DNA of 64,000 nucleotides from Anaspis maculata (GCA_949128115.1 OX421961.1:125491050-125555049); one strand, 5' to 3'; positions 23,031 to 36,700 are shown, numbered from the stretch's first letter. Notes: a model not told the origin generated them from the sequence alone. A program made the numbers and translations.

Positions 23031-23826
23031 TAGCAAAATTTCTCGACCGCCTTTTATTCGCGCAGGTTTTTACAGTTATAATAATATGATGCAACTTTAA
23101 GATTGTACTTTATTAAGAAGTTTTTTTGGTTAAATATTTAAGACGATGATATTCTTTTTACATAAGTGTTGCTTAAATGTGTGCGGTGTATATCATTTGT
23201 TGATATTATTTGTCTTATTTGCCATTCGACATGGCGATCATTGTAATAATTATCAGTTGGTCTCTTCACACTCTGTTTCATGTTTTTTTCCTCTATCCGC
23301 TAAATTATACCATCTTATAAATTCAATTTATTTAAATCGCTCGACTTTTACTCAATCCTGACCCCCCCCCCCCTCCACCGGTTATGTATATAATTCATTT
23401 TATAGTGGAGTTGAACTGGTACCGTGACTCACCCCTGATGCGAATACACACGAATGGGACATGAGCACCGTCCGACCTATGCTCAAACTGCCATTTCCGT
23501 ATTATTTCTTGCAGACCTCTCTGGTAGCAGTTCTCAACAACTGGTGAGTCAAAAAAAAATACGGCAGTTTTGATAAGGTTCATGTGTACTGCATCAGGCA
23601 TGAGTCACTGCATCGATTCAACAAAACTTCAGTATAGTTTTGCTTGAACGGTAAACCGATTTTTAAAATACAGGATGCATGGATTTTTTCGACAATACAT
23701 TGCTCCAAAAATCAATAATTCTTGTTTAATGAGGGTGCTGGTGGGGAAACTAACAAAGTGTGCGCCCGTAACCATAATAAATAACAATAAGTCAAAAGTT
23801 AACGTGAAAAAATGAGCCTTACATTT

Positions 23827-26800
23827 CTATTTAGTCATTAGTTCTTGTATTTTTATTTCATTTCTTAGTATGTTGCTTCTTGCAGACACAATTTCTTCTT
23901 CGAGCTTTTTAATGTCTGCGTTTAGATTGTCAAGTTGCATGAGAAGGGGTTTGTTCAGTTCTGCCCTTATCCTGAAAAAAAAATAGAAAAGTTGAAGCCT
24001 TAGTTTTTCTACAGCTACTTCAAAAGCAATCAAACCAGTTTGATCTTAGCGTTCCATTATGACACAGTTTTCGGTATTGTACTGAAGCTAATAAAGAACA
24101 TCACTGTAACTTGTGGTTCAAGTGACCTTAGGGGCAAAATTTCTAGTTAGGCAGTGGCCGTGTTCGTAAGTCACAACAGTTGTGGAGTACTTCAACGCCA
24201 TTGGTCAAAATTAAAATTTCGACGAATCGCGTAGAAATGCTCCACAACTGTTGTGACTTACGAATGCGGCCAATGTAGTCCAAAAGTTGAGTACGTTGCC
24301 TATCAAACTGACATCAAAATATTTGAATGCTTGAAAAAGACGCCAAATCCTCGCGACGAAGTCTAATGAATGCAATCGGGGAGAATTTCACCCGACAACC
24401 CGGCGGAACTGAGATAAACCTCACTCTCAGACGTCGGAAAGGGGGACAGATTGAAAGTTATCACTTTGGTTTTACACAAATACGCGGATTTTGTTCCGCT
24501 TACTGTTTTGTGAAACTTGTTTTTTGCATTTTTAAACCACGTAAATCTAGACGCCATGCCTCTGCAGCACTGTCGGGAAATTCGATGTTTGTCCAAAAGC
24601 TTAACAGGGCGTGACGCGTCTCTTTAGCTGGAGCAGGCCAGAGGGTCGATGCTTCGATTTTACACTTTATGAGCGACGGCATCATTTTTTCACGATACGA
24701 CAGTCGAAAAAAAAGCTTCATTTCTAGAGGTACCTTAGTGTATTAACGTAAGATGCAAAGCAAAGTTTGCAAAATTATCAAAGTTAACCGAATGACAGCT
24801 CGTCAATTGACTGTGATTTGTAATTTGTATTGGTGTAAAAATGACCTATTCCCTGTGAGAATGAGTAGCGAGGGCCTGTGTGCCCGGAAAGTATTTTCTA
24901 GTCCAAATCTATCCGGCTCAAGTGCAAATTCCAGCAACACGAACGCGACTTGGCGAGGAAGCGTCGGCCGATTTTTACGTGGCAACACATTTTTTCACAA
25001 ATAAATGTCTGTTGTGACACCACAATACTTCTCCGGCGAGTACCTACGGACGTGAGTAAATTTTTGTTCCATGCGTTCTTTCGGGAAGGAGGTCGGAACC
25101 TGAATAATATTTAGTGCCAAAACAAACTTAGCAGGTTGAGTATCCCCAAGCACAAACTAGCGTCTGACTAAACCTTTAAAATCACTAGCTGCTACCTACT
25201 TCTTTTGCTTTCCAATTTCAGCAAACAGCTGTTTCTTGGTGCTCGTCCACGACTCCAATTCGGCGTGCATCGTTTCCAAATCCTCATGCAGGTAATTCAA
25301 CAGTTTCCCCAGAGGATTCGCCGTTTTCGTCAACGTCTGTATGACCGTCCTGAGATTGTTCGTTTCTCTGGCCGTCACATCTTTGCTTTGAATACCTGAA
25401 ACGAAACTTTGACTATAATCGATCTGCGTTAGATAGGTGTATATTACCTTCAGATTGCCAATCGATATCAACTTTTGGTTTATTCAGCACATCGTCACCT
25501 TCGGTCTCGTTGATTTGTTCCAGGATTTGTTCGACCAGGTGACCTTTGTTGTCTTCGGGAACTTCGACCGTTGCGGCTTCGTTCTCGACCACTTCCGGAC
25601 TGCTGTGGATGACGACCGTTTCTTCTTCGTCTGCGTCTTTGTCGAAGTTTTCGACTATGACGTTGATCTTGCCCAGGGTCACGACTTCCTTCATGGGCAG
25701 CGCGGAGTCGGGTCTGAGACGCGGCGCGCCCGGCCTGGCGCTGGATGGCCTGACGCTCGGCGGTCTCAGAGAACTTTTCGGTCGGTTGCTGATGGTGCTG
25801 CTGGTGCTGGTCGTCATCTGTGCGGGTTCTGGAGTTTTCTTGTTGTTCTCCTTGTTGAAGTCGCCGCTCCTCGGCCGTGCGGACTTGGGACGCGAGGCCG
25901 AAGGCGTCCGCTGTTTTTTTCTGATTTCTTCGTTTTCGCGGCTTACCGCTTCGACATCGCCGATTGCGGCTGTCGATTCAGTTTCGTGCGTTTTCAGTTC
26001 GCTCGAGACTTCTCTCGGTGAATCTTTGCCGGCGTCATTTTTTTCCGGTTCCAATAATGATTTCATTTCTTCCGATTTTCTTCTTTCGTTTTCTCTTGTT
26101 TGTTCTTTTTTCCTCTCGTTCTCCTTGACTTGAATTGTGTTTTCTTTGATTTTCTCTTTGCTTCCTCTTGAACTGGTCTTACCGTCATCTTTGCTTCTCG
26201 AACTGGTCTTGACATCATCTTTGCTTCTAGAACTGGTCTTAACGTCCTCTTTGCTCCTTGAACTCGTCTTGACATCGTCTTTACTCGTTGTCTTCTTTTT
26301 GATTTTATTAACAGGCAGGGCTTCGTCTGATCCCGTTCTAGACTTTCTGCTTCTGTCCGTAGATTTCGGAGTGTCTGCGTTTAATTTCTCTTTAGACTTT
26401 GTTCTAGTCGGTTTTTCGTCTTTACCAACTGCAGGCTTTCTAGTAGGTTTAACTTCTTTGTCGCTTTTTATTCTAGATTTTTCTTTGTCGTTGGCGATTA
26501 TGTGGCTTGAATTCACTTGTTTCACGTATTCAGAACTATCCAATTTTTTCTCTAGAGCCCTTCCGATCGTTTGCAAAAGAACGTTTGTTTCCGCCGCCTC
26601 TAAACCAGCAACTATTTTACTAGGTCGTGCTGCTAAATCAGTGCTTGTAATAGTTTCTGCAAGTTAAAAGAAGATAACTAGAAATTTCATAGGTACATCC
26701 TGAATTTTGAAAAGGACAAAGCAAAACAAGCGCGAAGTTATAAAAAAAAATCGTTATGAATCCATAACATTGTTACAACACCTTTGGATAACATGACGTG

Positions 26801-27099
26801 TCTTTGCATCGCGGCAATTTACCCATTTATCCTAAAAATAACTTACTGACAGCCTTGATGAGTTTGGTCAGGAACACGATTTTGGCGTCTTTTTCTTTCA
26901 CATTTTCCGAATTGAGTTCGTCTTCCGTGTAGAGGCCCTTCAGGAATCCAGTTTCTTTGATCACGGCATTCACGATGTCGTGCAGGAACCGAAAGGGCGG
27001 CTTTTTCAGCAGTTTCTCGGTCAGGACGGGCTTCTTGACGTACTTGCCGAGAATTTTTTGCGTCTTCTGAACGACTTCTGGCTTCACGTCTTCGGGCAT
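23827..27099 (-). CDS. IFT54: IFT54 / TRAF3IP1 intraflagellar transport protein (four exons, 600 aa)
   Basis: IFT54 is a subunit of the IFT-B complex that links cargo and IFT20 to ciliary transport and binds tubulin through an N-terminal CH-like domain. Exons on the minus strand: 27099-26847, 26656-25448, 25395-25200, 23971-23827, all with matching phases. Exon 1 gives [20 protein letters not shown] and [20 protein letters not shown], the family-defining N-terminus. Exon 2 continues [20 protein letters not shown], then a long Lys/Glu/Ser/Arg-rich disordered middle, an [13 protein letters not shown] segment and [13 protein letters not shown]. Exons 3-4 form the C-terminal coiled coil ([36 protein letters not shown]). 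An in-frame Met 25 codons upstream exists, but family length favours MPEDV. Convergent with Eb1, about 0.8 kb apart. Confidence 0.95.
24153..24278. repeat. Small hairpin element in IFT54 intron 3
   Basis: GGCCGTGTTCGTAAGTCACA and TGTGACTTACGAATGCGGCC are inverted copies. The pairing continues through ACAGTTGTGGAG against CTCCACAACTGT. About 126 bp, non-coding. Confidence 0.8.
26169..26288 (-). repeat. Four 10-residue coding repeats inside IFT54
   Basis: Four consecutive 30 bp units encode SK(D/E)D(V/G)KTSSR-type decapeptides in the charged central region of exon 2. Third-position differences between units show some age. They add Lys/Arg/Ser to a disordered linker. Confidence 0.9.
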
Positions 27100-27834
27100 T
27101 TTAAATTGAAAACTGTTTCGCAATAAAAAGACATCATGTGGCACCCTGTTGACATAAACACGTTGCCGTGGCAACGGCGCGGCAGGTAGGTAGCGGCTAC
27201 GTCACACGTCGTTACCTAAGCAAGGGGACATCCACGAACTGGGCCATCCGATGAGCGTGTTCGATTTTATTCAAATTTTGATAATTGGGCCATTGCAATA
27301 AAGTGGACCATAAATAAAGGGCAGACGTCTCTTCATTTTCATTTTCCAGACGCATTAGATCAAGGAAAACTTGTACGTAGATTCTGGGTCGTTGTTCATA
27401 AATGATGAGACCCCAGTCGTATCCTCGGTCGTATCTTATGCTTCTGGATGGGAAAGACGCCAGAAAACCCACAGTAGAAGACTTCACGTGAGGAAAGGGT
27501 GAAACTAAAAATTCAGTCAAAAGTAAGCCACGGGGTGATGCACAAGACCCAATGGGGGCCACTGGACCTCAAGAAGATGCTCAGGAATGATGCCACATAC
27601 AGGGTGGCCCAACGAAAACACCCCCTTCTTCCTAAAATTCTCTGACTGCAGTCCCATTTTATATTCTCGACACATCGATTCTCTTCAATTTAACCAGCGT
27701 CATCCTAGATGGCACCGAATAAGGAAAAAAAATTCGGTGAAACGAAGTTCCACCCGAATTCATCCCTTTGCTATAGTGGACGTAGTACAACCGAAATAGG
27801 GAATATATGTTGCAAATGATGATAAAGGCAAACC
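27100..27834. other. 5' flank of IFT54
   Basis: The presumed promoter or 5' UTR of IFT54 lies here. A lone TACAGGGTGGCCCAACG transposon terminus occurs near 27597. A 116-codon minus frame (27212-27562) shows no motif I recognise. Confidence 0.4.
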
Positions 27835-29466
27835 ACTTGGCAGGGTTACAACTGAGACCTAAATGAACGATTTGACCCGCAGTGCTTTTCTTCTCGTCCC
27901 TTAGGATTTGAATAGCGCCCCTTTTTCAAAATGGTGGATATTATCCAAGGAGGATATTATCTAGGGGCAGAAAGTATCGAATAGCCTGGTGATGTCCAGC
28001 TTAGTAGAAATATAGGGGGCTATGTCTCAATCGGTTTCTGGGACATCAAACACTAATTAAAAAAATGGTGGAACATTGACATCTACCGCAGGCAAATTTG
28101 GTGGAGGCGCCAAAAGGAATTTAGTACTGTCATAAGAAAATTGCTGTAACATTTTTATTTTTCAACGGATTTTAACACAAGACATTTCATTTTGTGAAAA
28201 AGTGAATTCTTTATGTTACCTCATACCTTTCATTGAAAAAAGACGTTGAGGAATGTTGAAAAAAAAACAAAAAATTATTTGAAGAAAAAAGGATTTTTTA
28301 CATTCTATTATTTTTATGCAATTTGCCCTATTTGTAGACTTTGATGTGCCCGTTCTAAATTTGCACTTTTCCGATTTATATCTTTGCAGTACGCGCCGCC
28401 ATATTGAAAAAATGATGTCTGAAAAGAAGTTTTTGACAATATCTGAATTTTGGTCTATGTGACATTGAAATGTTTATATACATATGAAAGCACATTCAAT
28501 CCTCCACAGTTTGACATCTGAACCAGCTCTGTGCGACCCTCGGTTCTTGAGCTAGACCTTCTGGAAGTATCAATTTTTGGTTCCAAAAGAAATGAAAATC
28601 ACCTCTTGGGGCTGTGCCAGGTCCACCAATGTTCATGATTTGAGATAAATGACGACGCGTTATTGATGGGTGACTTGATTAAGACATGGTGGTGATCCAG
28701 TGGTAAAATCCGGTAGGTACGGTCACTATTTAACACCAAAAATTGATACTTCCAGAAGCTCTAGCTCAAGAACCCCGAGTCGCACAGAAATGGTTCAGGT
28801 GTCAAATCGTGAAGAATTGAATGTACTTTCATACGTATATAAACATTTCAATCTCGCATGGACTAAAATTTAGATATTGTCAAAAACTTCTCTTCAGATT
28901 TCATTTTTTCAACATGGCGGTGCCCACTGCAAAGATATAAATCGGAAAAGTGCAAATTCAGAAAGGACACAACAAAATCTACAAATATGGCAATTTTCAT
29001 GAAAATGAAAAAATAAAAAAAATCTTTTTTTTTTATTATTTTTCATTTTTTTCTTCAACATTCCTCAATGTCTTTTTTTATGGAAGGTATAAGATAACAA
29101 GAATAATTTACTTTTTCACAAAATCAGATACCTTGTGTTGAAATCGGTTGAAAAATAAAAATGTTACAGCAATTTTCTTATGACCGTACAAAATTCATTT
29201 TGGCGCCTCCACCAAATTTGCCTGCGACAGATGTCAATGTTCCATCATCTTTTTTAAAAGTGTTTGATGTCCCAGAAATCGATCGAGACATAGCTCCATA
29301 TATTTAAACAAAGCTGGACATCACCAGGCTATTCGATACCTTCTGCCCCTAGATAAAATCCGCCATTTTGAAAAAGGGACGCCATTCAAATCCTAAGGGA
29401 CGAAAATGAAAGCACTGCGGGTCAAATCGTTTATTCAAGTCTCAGTTACGTTTTTTCCTGCCACGT
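27835..29466. mobile_element. Long palindromic element, about 1.6 kb
   Basis: ACTGAGACCTAAATGAACGA at 27851 mirrors TCGTTTATTCAAGTCTCAGT at 29447. The arms match along most of their length: GATTTGACCCGCAGTGCTTT; TTTGGTGGAGGCGCCAAAA against TTTTGGCGCCTCCACCAAA; GAAAATTGCTGTAACATTTT against its complement. The centre is near 28660. The arms differ at many positions, so it is not recent. No coding capacity. Confidence 0.85.
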
Positions 29467-29567
29467 CCACTACTAGTGTTCGTTATCAAACGAATCCAAT
29501 TTTCGATATGAAGTTATAGGAATCCAGGAACGAATTTCCCCTGGAAGGAACTTCCCCAGAAGTAATT

Positions 29568-29775
29568 AAAAATAAAAAATAAATGTTTTTCTCTTTATCG
29601 GCTCCTCACGCCATAAGAGTTTTTGCGCTTTATTATCAAACGTACAAACTGTTGGGAAATCACTTATAAGCGCAAATCATGGACATACACAACACCCAGA
29701 CAAGACTAGGAATCGAACCTGGAGCCTTTCGCACCACAGGCGGCTGCTCGACCGCCTGTGCCACGGGGCCGTCAT
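29568..29775 (-). mobile_element. tRNA-derived SINE with target-site duplication
   Basis: On the minus strand the element starts GGCCCCGTGGCACAGGCGGT. It contains an A-box-like TGGCACAGGCGG and a perfect pol III B box GGTTCGATTCC, then runs through a non-tRNA body to a T-rich end. The 16 bp TTCCCCAGAAGTAATT flanks it exactly on both sides (29552-29567 and 29776-29791), showing target-primed insertion. The head folds like a tRNA but I do not think it is a functional tRNA gene. Confidence 0.88.
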
Positions 29776-29844
29776 TTCCCCAGAAGTAATTCCACCGGAA
29801 TAAACTTCCCTCGGAAATAATTTCCCATGGAAAAAATTTCCGCA

Positions 29845-29920
29845 AAATGTGAACGGCCCCTCCGCCGGTTGGTAAGGGTTTGCGGCTTATTCCCGAGTCG
29901 GAGTCTCCTGGGAATAGACG
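29845..29920. repeat. Dispersed repeat copy (second copy about 38672-38760)
   Basis: Both copies contain CGGCYCCTCCGCC, GGGTTTGYGGCTTAT and CCCGAGTCGGAGTCTCC in order; the second adds a further CCCGAGTCGAGTCG. No coding function is apparent. Confidence 0.6.
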
Positions 29921-30748
29921 AGGCGAATGTGAATGCCATCTAGGTACTAAATTTCGACCCAATACGATGGTTCGGCAGTCATCATGGAAAATCCACGCAG
30001 ACATCTGTTGGAAATAGTCTTGCCGTCTCGGAGGACAGGATATATCCGTCGTTTGTACGATTTTTTTTTTTTTTAGCGATGATCAATGATCAATACTGGG
30101 GGGAGTAGGGATGGCACATCTGAAGAAGGAGGAATGATAGATAAATCTTAATAAATAGTTATCGTTTATTCGCGACTAATAGTAAATGTCTTTAAAATCA
30201 ATGATTCCGTATAAAACAGCCAGGTGAAGAGCTTCATCACATTGCCTAACGCTATACAGCGGACCTCGACGCATTATGACCGTCCACTTTTAGCCCTAGC
30301 TCGGTCAAGATGAGACGCTCTCCACCGCGGTACCTATATACTAATTATTATTATCGCCTAATTTTACATGAAAACAAAATCATTACACTTACACAGTAGA
30401 CAATCATCCCATTCCTGTTCGTAAATAATTGTCAAAACTAGCAATCTTGCTAGTAAGTTGCTGTGGTGGCGATAGCCAATGAAAACGCTCAATATGCCAC
30501 GGCAACTTGTCCCTTAGCAAGGTTGCTAGCAATAGCGATTAATCTACAAACAATGATAGGATTCAATAAGTAGCCAAAAAAACATTTTTTTCTACAAAAC
30601 GCAGTGCCATATGGGTAGAAGTTATGTTTGAAAAGGCACTTTGTTGGGGACAACATGCAACGTGTTTGCTACGGGGTGCTCCGTGTTTATTGTTGCAGCA
30701 TGAGTTGAGTGCGTCTCAGGTTTTCGCTCTCTTGTACCTATTGCTATG

Positions 30749-33700
30749 TTACTCATCGTCGTCGTCATCGTCATACCAAGACTTGAACCGTTCCACAGCT
30801 TCCAACCAATTGCTGAATTCTCTTTTTCTTTTCTCTTGATATTTCTCTTCGGTGTTCGGTTTGAAAACTTTATTCATATTTTCTCGTTGTAACGTGTCCA
30901 GTTCTTTTTTGCTTTTCCATATGCCTGAACGAAATTATTATCATGTGAGGAACAAAACAGGTGCTCAAAAAACTTACCCAAGGACAATCCGGCGACGAAA
31001 CCGACACCCATGGCAGTCATCTCGACACAGCCAAGTCGTTCCACTTTCAGTTCAGTCAGGTCGGCCAGCAATTGACACACGAAGTTATTTTGAGCAACTC
31101 CTCCGTCAACACTGCAATGTTAGAGTTCGACAACAACAACAACAACAGCAGCAGCAGCAGCAAAAGAAAAAAGAAGGAAACATACGTGACTTTATCGTAA
31201 TCTCGATTTCTATCCTTTTTCAGCATGTCGTACGCAAGAACCATTCGGTATACTATGCCTTCTAATACTGAGCGCACCAAGTGCTTTTGTGAGGTGGTCG
31301 GTTTGATACCCAGGAATCCAGAAGCAGCTTTGATGTTGTTGATTGGAGGCTGTTGAGAAAGATAGAGTTTAGTGAAAGCAATTGACCTTTCCAATTCTAG
31401 GAGACAGAAAACGGTATGACATTCCGTACTGACAAGGTGGTGGGATTTTGCTGAGGAAGAGGAGCAGCAGCAATTTTCAAACACTCATTTATCATGTGAG
31501 GAAAGGCACTGCAGCCACCGAAACCATTAGCAATGGATTTGCATGACGGCGCACCTGGTATGTCTCTGTTTAACCGACTCGACGGCGCACCCGGTAAGTT
31601 CATCATAGATGCACCTAGATGCACCATTCTAGCTCCGTCTAGCTCCTTCCATCGCAAATGAACTTTGAAACGGAAAATTTCCATAAAAAATGTAGAATTG
31701 CAGAAACACATGTGCACTTCTGGCACCAGGCACCTCCCGCACGACACATTGACCCCAATGGGAAATAACCACAGAAATTGCTGACGGCAGATAGTCGATA
31801 AAAAGGTTTTGATCGATAGACCACCGCTCTTTTGATAAGACGAGTTTTGCTGTGCGGTTGTGGGGAGCCGGGCATTGGCTCGAATCATTTTATTTGTGAT
31901 GGGAGGAGCGGACTTGTGTTGATCTTTTATCATTTGATAAATTATATAGAAGGCGCGGAAAAGACGAAAACACACTTGAATTATCTCTACTTGGTTTTCC
32001 ACAGCATAAACACATTGAAGCAAAATCAAAAAAACGGTAACAAAATAGGTTATTGATGGCCGTTTTTCTTTCTTTGAGCAGTATTGTCATCGGTCAGAAA
32101 CGAAGCATCGTGTGTGTCGAAACATGACCTTGACGATCCGCTCTTACGCATGACGTCATGACAGAAGGAGACAATGCAAAACTGGAAACCCTAATTGAAT
32201 AACGCAGATCCGTCAAAATTAATTTGCTCGTTCATTTGATATCGTTTGACGATACTGAGGGGGATGGGGATGGCACTGGTGGTTGACGTTGACATTGGGA
32301 TTTCAAAGTGACCCAAATGTGACTCTGGGTTACCAAGAATAGTCCGGACGTTAATGGCTCCAACCTTGCAAATCGTGATGCCGGGATGCCACTTGGCAAA
32401 AATGTTGTACGTACCCTATGGTTCATTTTAATATTGTGGGTTACATATCTCCCAGGGGCGGAATTATAAAATCTACGTTTTCTTGGTTATTCGATCGAAA
32501 ATCGAGCTGATTTGTGGTAGGTAGGCATGAATCATGATTACATGATTTCTCTGTGACTTCATAAAAACAGGGAGAAATGCTATCAAATGATATTTGTGTG
32601 TGAAATAGCCCAAGTCAACTGTTTAAGTCAAATTCATAGTTGCAAATACTTTGGGTCACGATGGAACTAAAGGACCCCGCACGATTCCTATGGAAAATGG
32701 GTCTCGGTCAAATTCCCTAATTTTTTAATATTTTGTAGCCCAATTTGATACGAGCTAAAATCCATCGTCCGTTACTCAAAAAAATGGACAGTTTTTTTTC
32801 TATAAGGGGTTGAAGATGGGTTATTTCAAGGTAAAGAAATATGTTCCAACGTAAGTAAGAACATTTCAACGTCCTTTATAACATATATGGCTCATGACAA
32901 TTCCCTTTTTCTTATGTGAAAAAATCAACCCCCTCCCTCACCCCCAACCCTTACTTGTGAGTATCAAATTCGAAATTACGTTTGAAAGTCATGCAGATGG
33001 TTCTATTTTGTCGAATTATGAATTTTGGCACAAATTGTTTTTCCAACCCCCAAATAGGGGGTGGGGTTGAAAAAAAAACTATCGGTCAATTTGGCTGAAT
33101 TTCTGATATTGTGCTTCATCAGTTACGCTGAGCAAGATGACCAAAGGAAAACTCATTCGTATGACCAGTTTTCACCCCATAGAGGGTTGAAGTTGACTAT
33201 AATGAAGCATAAAACATTCTTCCATGTCATAAACCAAATGAATGAAAATAGTGGACTTTCATATCGTCTTGTTTTGTAAAAATGTCTATTCTTCAAAATT
33301 AATTTCAAGCCCGTCTCTCATCCCCTATCCTTGTTTCTGAACATAATATTCGAAATAAATCTTGATAATGTAGGAGGTCTATGGTCGGATTCTCTGCATC
33401 TGGATTGTGAAAATCCAGGATTGTAGTGTCAGAAACAGGGATAGGGGATGAAGGACGGGGTTGAGAGTATTTCAGAAGAATATACATTTTTACGAAACAA
33501 GATAATATGAAAGTCCACAATTTCCATTCATTTGGTTTATGACATGGAAGAATGTTTTATGCTTCATTATAGTCAACTTCAACCCTCTGTGGGGTGGAAA
33601 CTGGTCATACGAATGAGTTTTTCCTTGGTAATCTCGTTTAGCGTAACTGGTAAAGCACAATATCAGAAATTCAGCCCAATTGACCGATGGTTTTTTTTTC

Positions 33701-36700
33701 AACCCCACCCCCTATTTGGGGGTTGGAAAAATAATTTGTGCCAAAATTCATAATTCGACAAAATAGAACCATCTGCATGACTTCCAAACGTAATCTCGAA
33801 TTTGATACTCACAAATAGGGGTTGGGGGCGAGGGATGGGGTTGATTTTTGCACAAAAGAAAAAGGGAATTGTCATGAGCCATATGTGTTAAAAAGGAGGT
33901 TGAAATGTTCTCACTTACGTTGGAACAAATTCTTTTACTTTGAAATAATCCATCTTCAACCCCTTATAGACAAAAAACTGTCCATTTTTTTGAGTAACGG
34001 ACGATGGTTTTTGACTCGTGTCGAATTGGGCTACAACATATAAAAAAATTAGAGAATTTGACCGAGACCCATTTTCCATAAGAATCGTGCGGGGTCCTTT
34101 ACAAAACATCAAATTTGAAGGTGAAAAAATCAAGTTTTTTTCCTAATAAAACCGGGTCAAACACGTCTCTATCGATATTTCACACTTATTTTTTAGAATC
34201 CGACTGTGTGGTTCGGTTAGAAATGATGCCAAACATGTTAAAAAAGGTGTCAGTCACGGTTCAATATAGGACTTTGTGAAAAATCGTACCCCGGCTCCTT
34301 CGCAGCCCTCTGGTACGCTACTGGTGCATTACACTTTCTGGAAATTTATGCATTGTGTTCCTCCACCTCGAAAATATATAGTCCAATGAAAAAAGTACAA
34401 AAAAGCAAAGATTCCAAAAATTGTAACTTCTTGGACCTTCGACCACCAATACCAAGGATCTGCCAGAGGTGGCAGGTGGGCTCCATTTCTTAAAATGAAC
34501 CATAGGGTATGTACAACATTTCTGCCAAGTGGCATCCCGGCATCACGATTTGCAAGGTTGGACCCAAATATGGCACTTAGCATCCAGACTAGAAGGTTCT
34601 TCAAACCATCAGAAATCGATGGCTCCCAATAGGTGGCAGATAGCTTTCGTTTTGAGCTGTCAGCACTGTCAACGATGTCAACCCCAGTACGCGTCCCTTC
34701 CAAGTGGCCATATCCATGTAAACAAGAGCTGCCTTCCTTCTAGAGTTAAAAGTGACCAGAGTAACTGATCGAATCACAGCCAAAAAAAAAAGCAGTAAAC
34801 TTGATCTTTTACGCACGTGAGTAACCCCAAGGTCCCTGGTGATCGGTCGATAGGATTTTGGCACTTGAGGAGACAAAAAAAGAGTCTGTATCGGGCACTT
34901 TTGAGCTTTAAAAGGAACGATCCCTCTGTCAGATCACTTTGACTCCCGAGTTATCCCGAGTCATAAAAGGAAGACAACTAAGGATGTCAAAAAATGACCA
35001 TCCTTGATTTGTGTTATCAGTAGGTGAAAAACTTGGAGGACTTACGCCGAGCCCACTGAAGGCTGGAATGAAGTAAACGCCATCCGTGTCTGGAACACTG
35101 GCGGCGATATCGCAAGTTTCGGTGGCGCTCTTGACGAACCCCGCCGTCACCAGCCAGTCCATGAGCGTGCCGCAGTCGTTGCAAGCGGCCTCGCCCATGT
35201 ACGCCACTTCTTTCTGAACCTTCCACGCTATCAGCGGGTAAATTCCGGTGACGCTCGTGTGGATCTCTCCGGCGGTGTTGACGTCCAGGAAGGCTCCAGT
35301 TCCGAGCGTCACCTTCAGATCGTCCTCTTTGAAGCAGCACGAGGCGAACATCGAGGCCGACTGATCGGCCATCACGCAACGGATCGCGATCGGGTTGCCG
35401 AAGACCCGCGGATCGGTCGAGCCGAAATCGAAATCCGTATCGACGACTTCGGGAAGGATGCGCGGCGGAATTTTGAGGACGACCTTGGCCCAGGAACCCC
35501 ACTCGGAGACGAACGGGTCGTAGAACGCCGTCGCCGAAGCATTGGAGACGTCGGTCAGGTGTTTGCCCGTGAATTTGTACAGCAGCCAAGTGTCGACGGT
35601 TCCGAACAGGGCGTTGTTTTCGGCAATCTCTTTTCTCAGTTCTGGAATGTTGGAGATGGCCCACAGCAGTCGGCCTGTGACGTGGTTCGGCGCGATTTTC
35701 AAGTTGCTTCCGGTCAAATAGCGCTTGTTCCTCGTGAACACGTAGAGACTGTAAGCTGCCCATCGGAATGTCTGCAAAAAGCACAAATATGATTGATTGT
35801 ATCATGCGCGCATGAAGGAAGAAAAACCTGAAATATCAGAGATTTGTTGATTCTTTTGCACAAGTCTTTGGATCGGATGTCCTTCCACGTGATGAAATTG
35901 TGGAACGGTTTGCCATTGTCACGTCGCCATGTGGTGAAGGTCGATCTTTGAGTCGATATGCCCAAGCATTTGATGTCTTTGGCAGTCAGACCAGCATCTT
36001 GAAAACGTATCAGAGTAAGTATAGGTATACGCAGAGGGTTATTCAGATATTTAATGAATATTCATTGTATATTTTCACAAGATATTCGCCTCATCGTTCT
36101 GATTCGGAAAATGCATGACAATATGCCCTTCATTTTCAAATCAAAGATCCATTTTTTCGTTTTCTGAATATTGATAACTCATGAACAGTTCTGAAAAATT
36201 CGCCCTAACTTAGGCTAGATCACTTTGCAGGCACTGTCTTATTCCTACCTATCGAATTTCAGGTGAATTCAGCCAATGGCAATGAAGTTACCAGGTTCGC
36301 AAATTATTTGGCTTCATTTTTTCCCTCGTAACACCGATGTCACTGGTTGGATTTTAGTTGAACTCGACAGACAGGTAGAAGTGTTTGCAAACTAAACTAG
36401 GCTAAATTTCAGCAAATTAAAAAAAAATCAAAAAAAGACGAAAAATAAATTTTTGACACCCTGTATTTTTCTTAGTAAGCGAATGAAAGGCATGTTGTCA
36501 AATATTTTACGAATCAGAACGATGATGAGAATATTTGTCAAAATATTCAAATGTTAAATCTGAACGTACCTCGGAATGTACAGTACAGAATACAACAATT
36601 TTTAATAATACTTCTCATCCCACTTCTGAATGAATCAGTACAATGAAACATTGTAATAATGTGAATGTTGATCCAAGTGCTTGTTTCAGAAGTGGTTCGA

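Noticed and set aside
27212..27562. 116-codon minus-strand frame upstream of IFT54
   Set aside because: No recognisable motif, no splice partner and a position in the IFT54 promoter region. Judged accidental, though it could not be excluded as an orphan gene.
29660..30004. 114-codon minus frame containing GPVAQAVEQPPVVRKAPGSI
   Set aside because: This peptide is the conceptual translation of the tRNA-derived SINE head and is not a real protein.
31397..32029. 210-codon minus-strand frame in GK5 intron 4
   Set aside because: Lies wholly within an intron on the same strand as GK5, has no motif, and its Gly-Ala-Pro-Ser stretch comes from a short tandem repeat (GACGGCGCACC).
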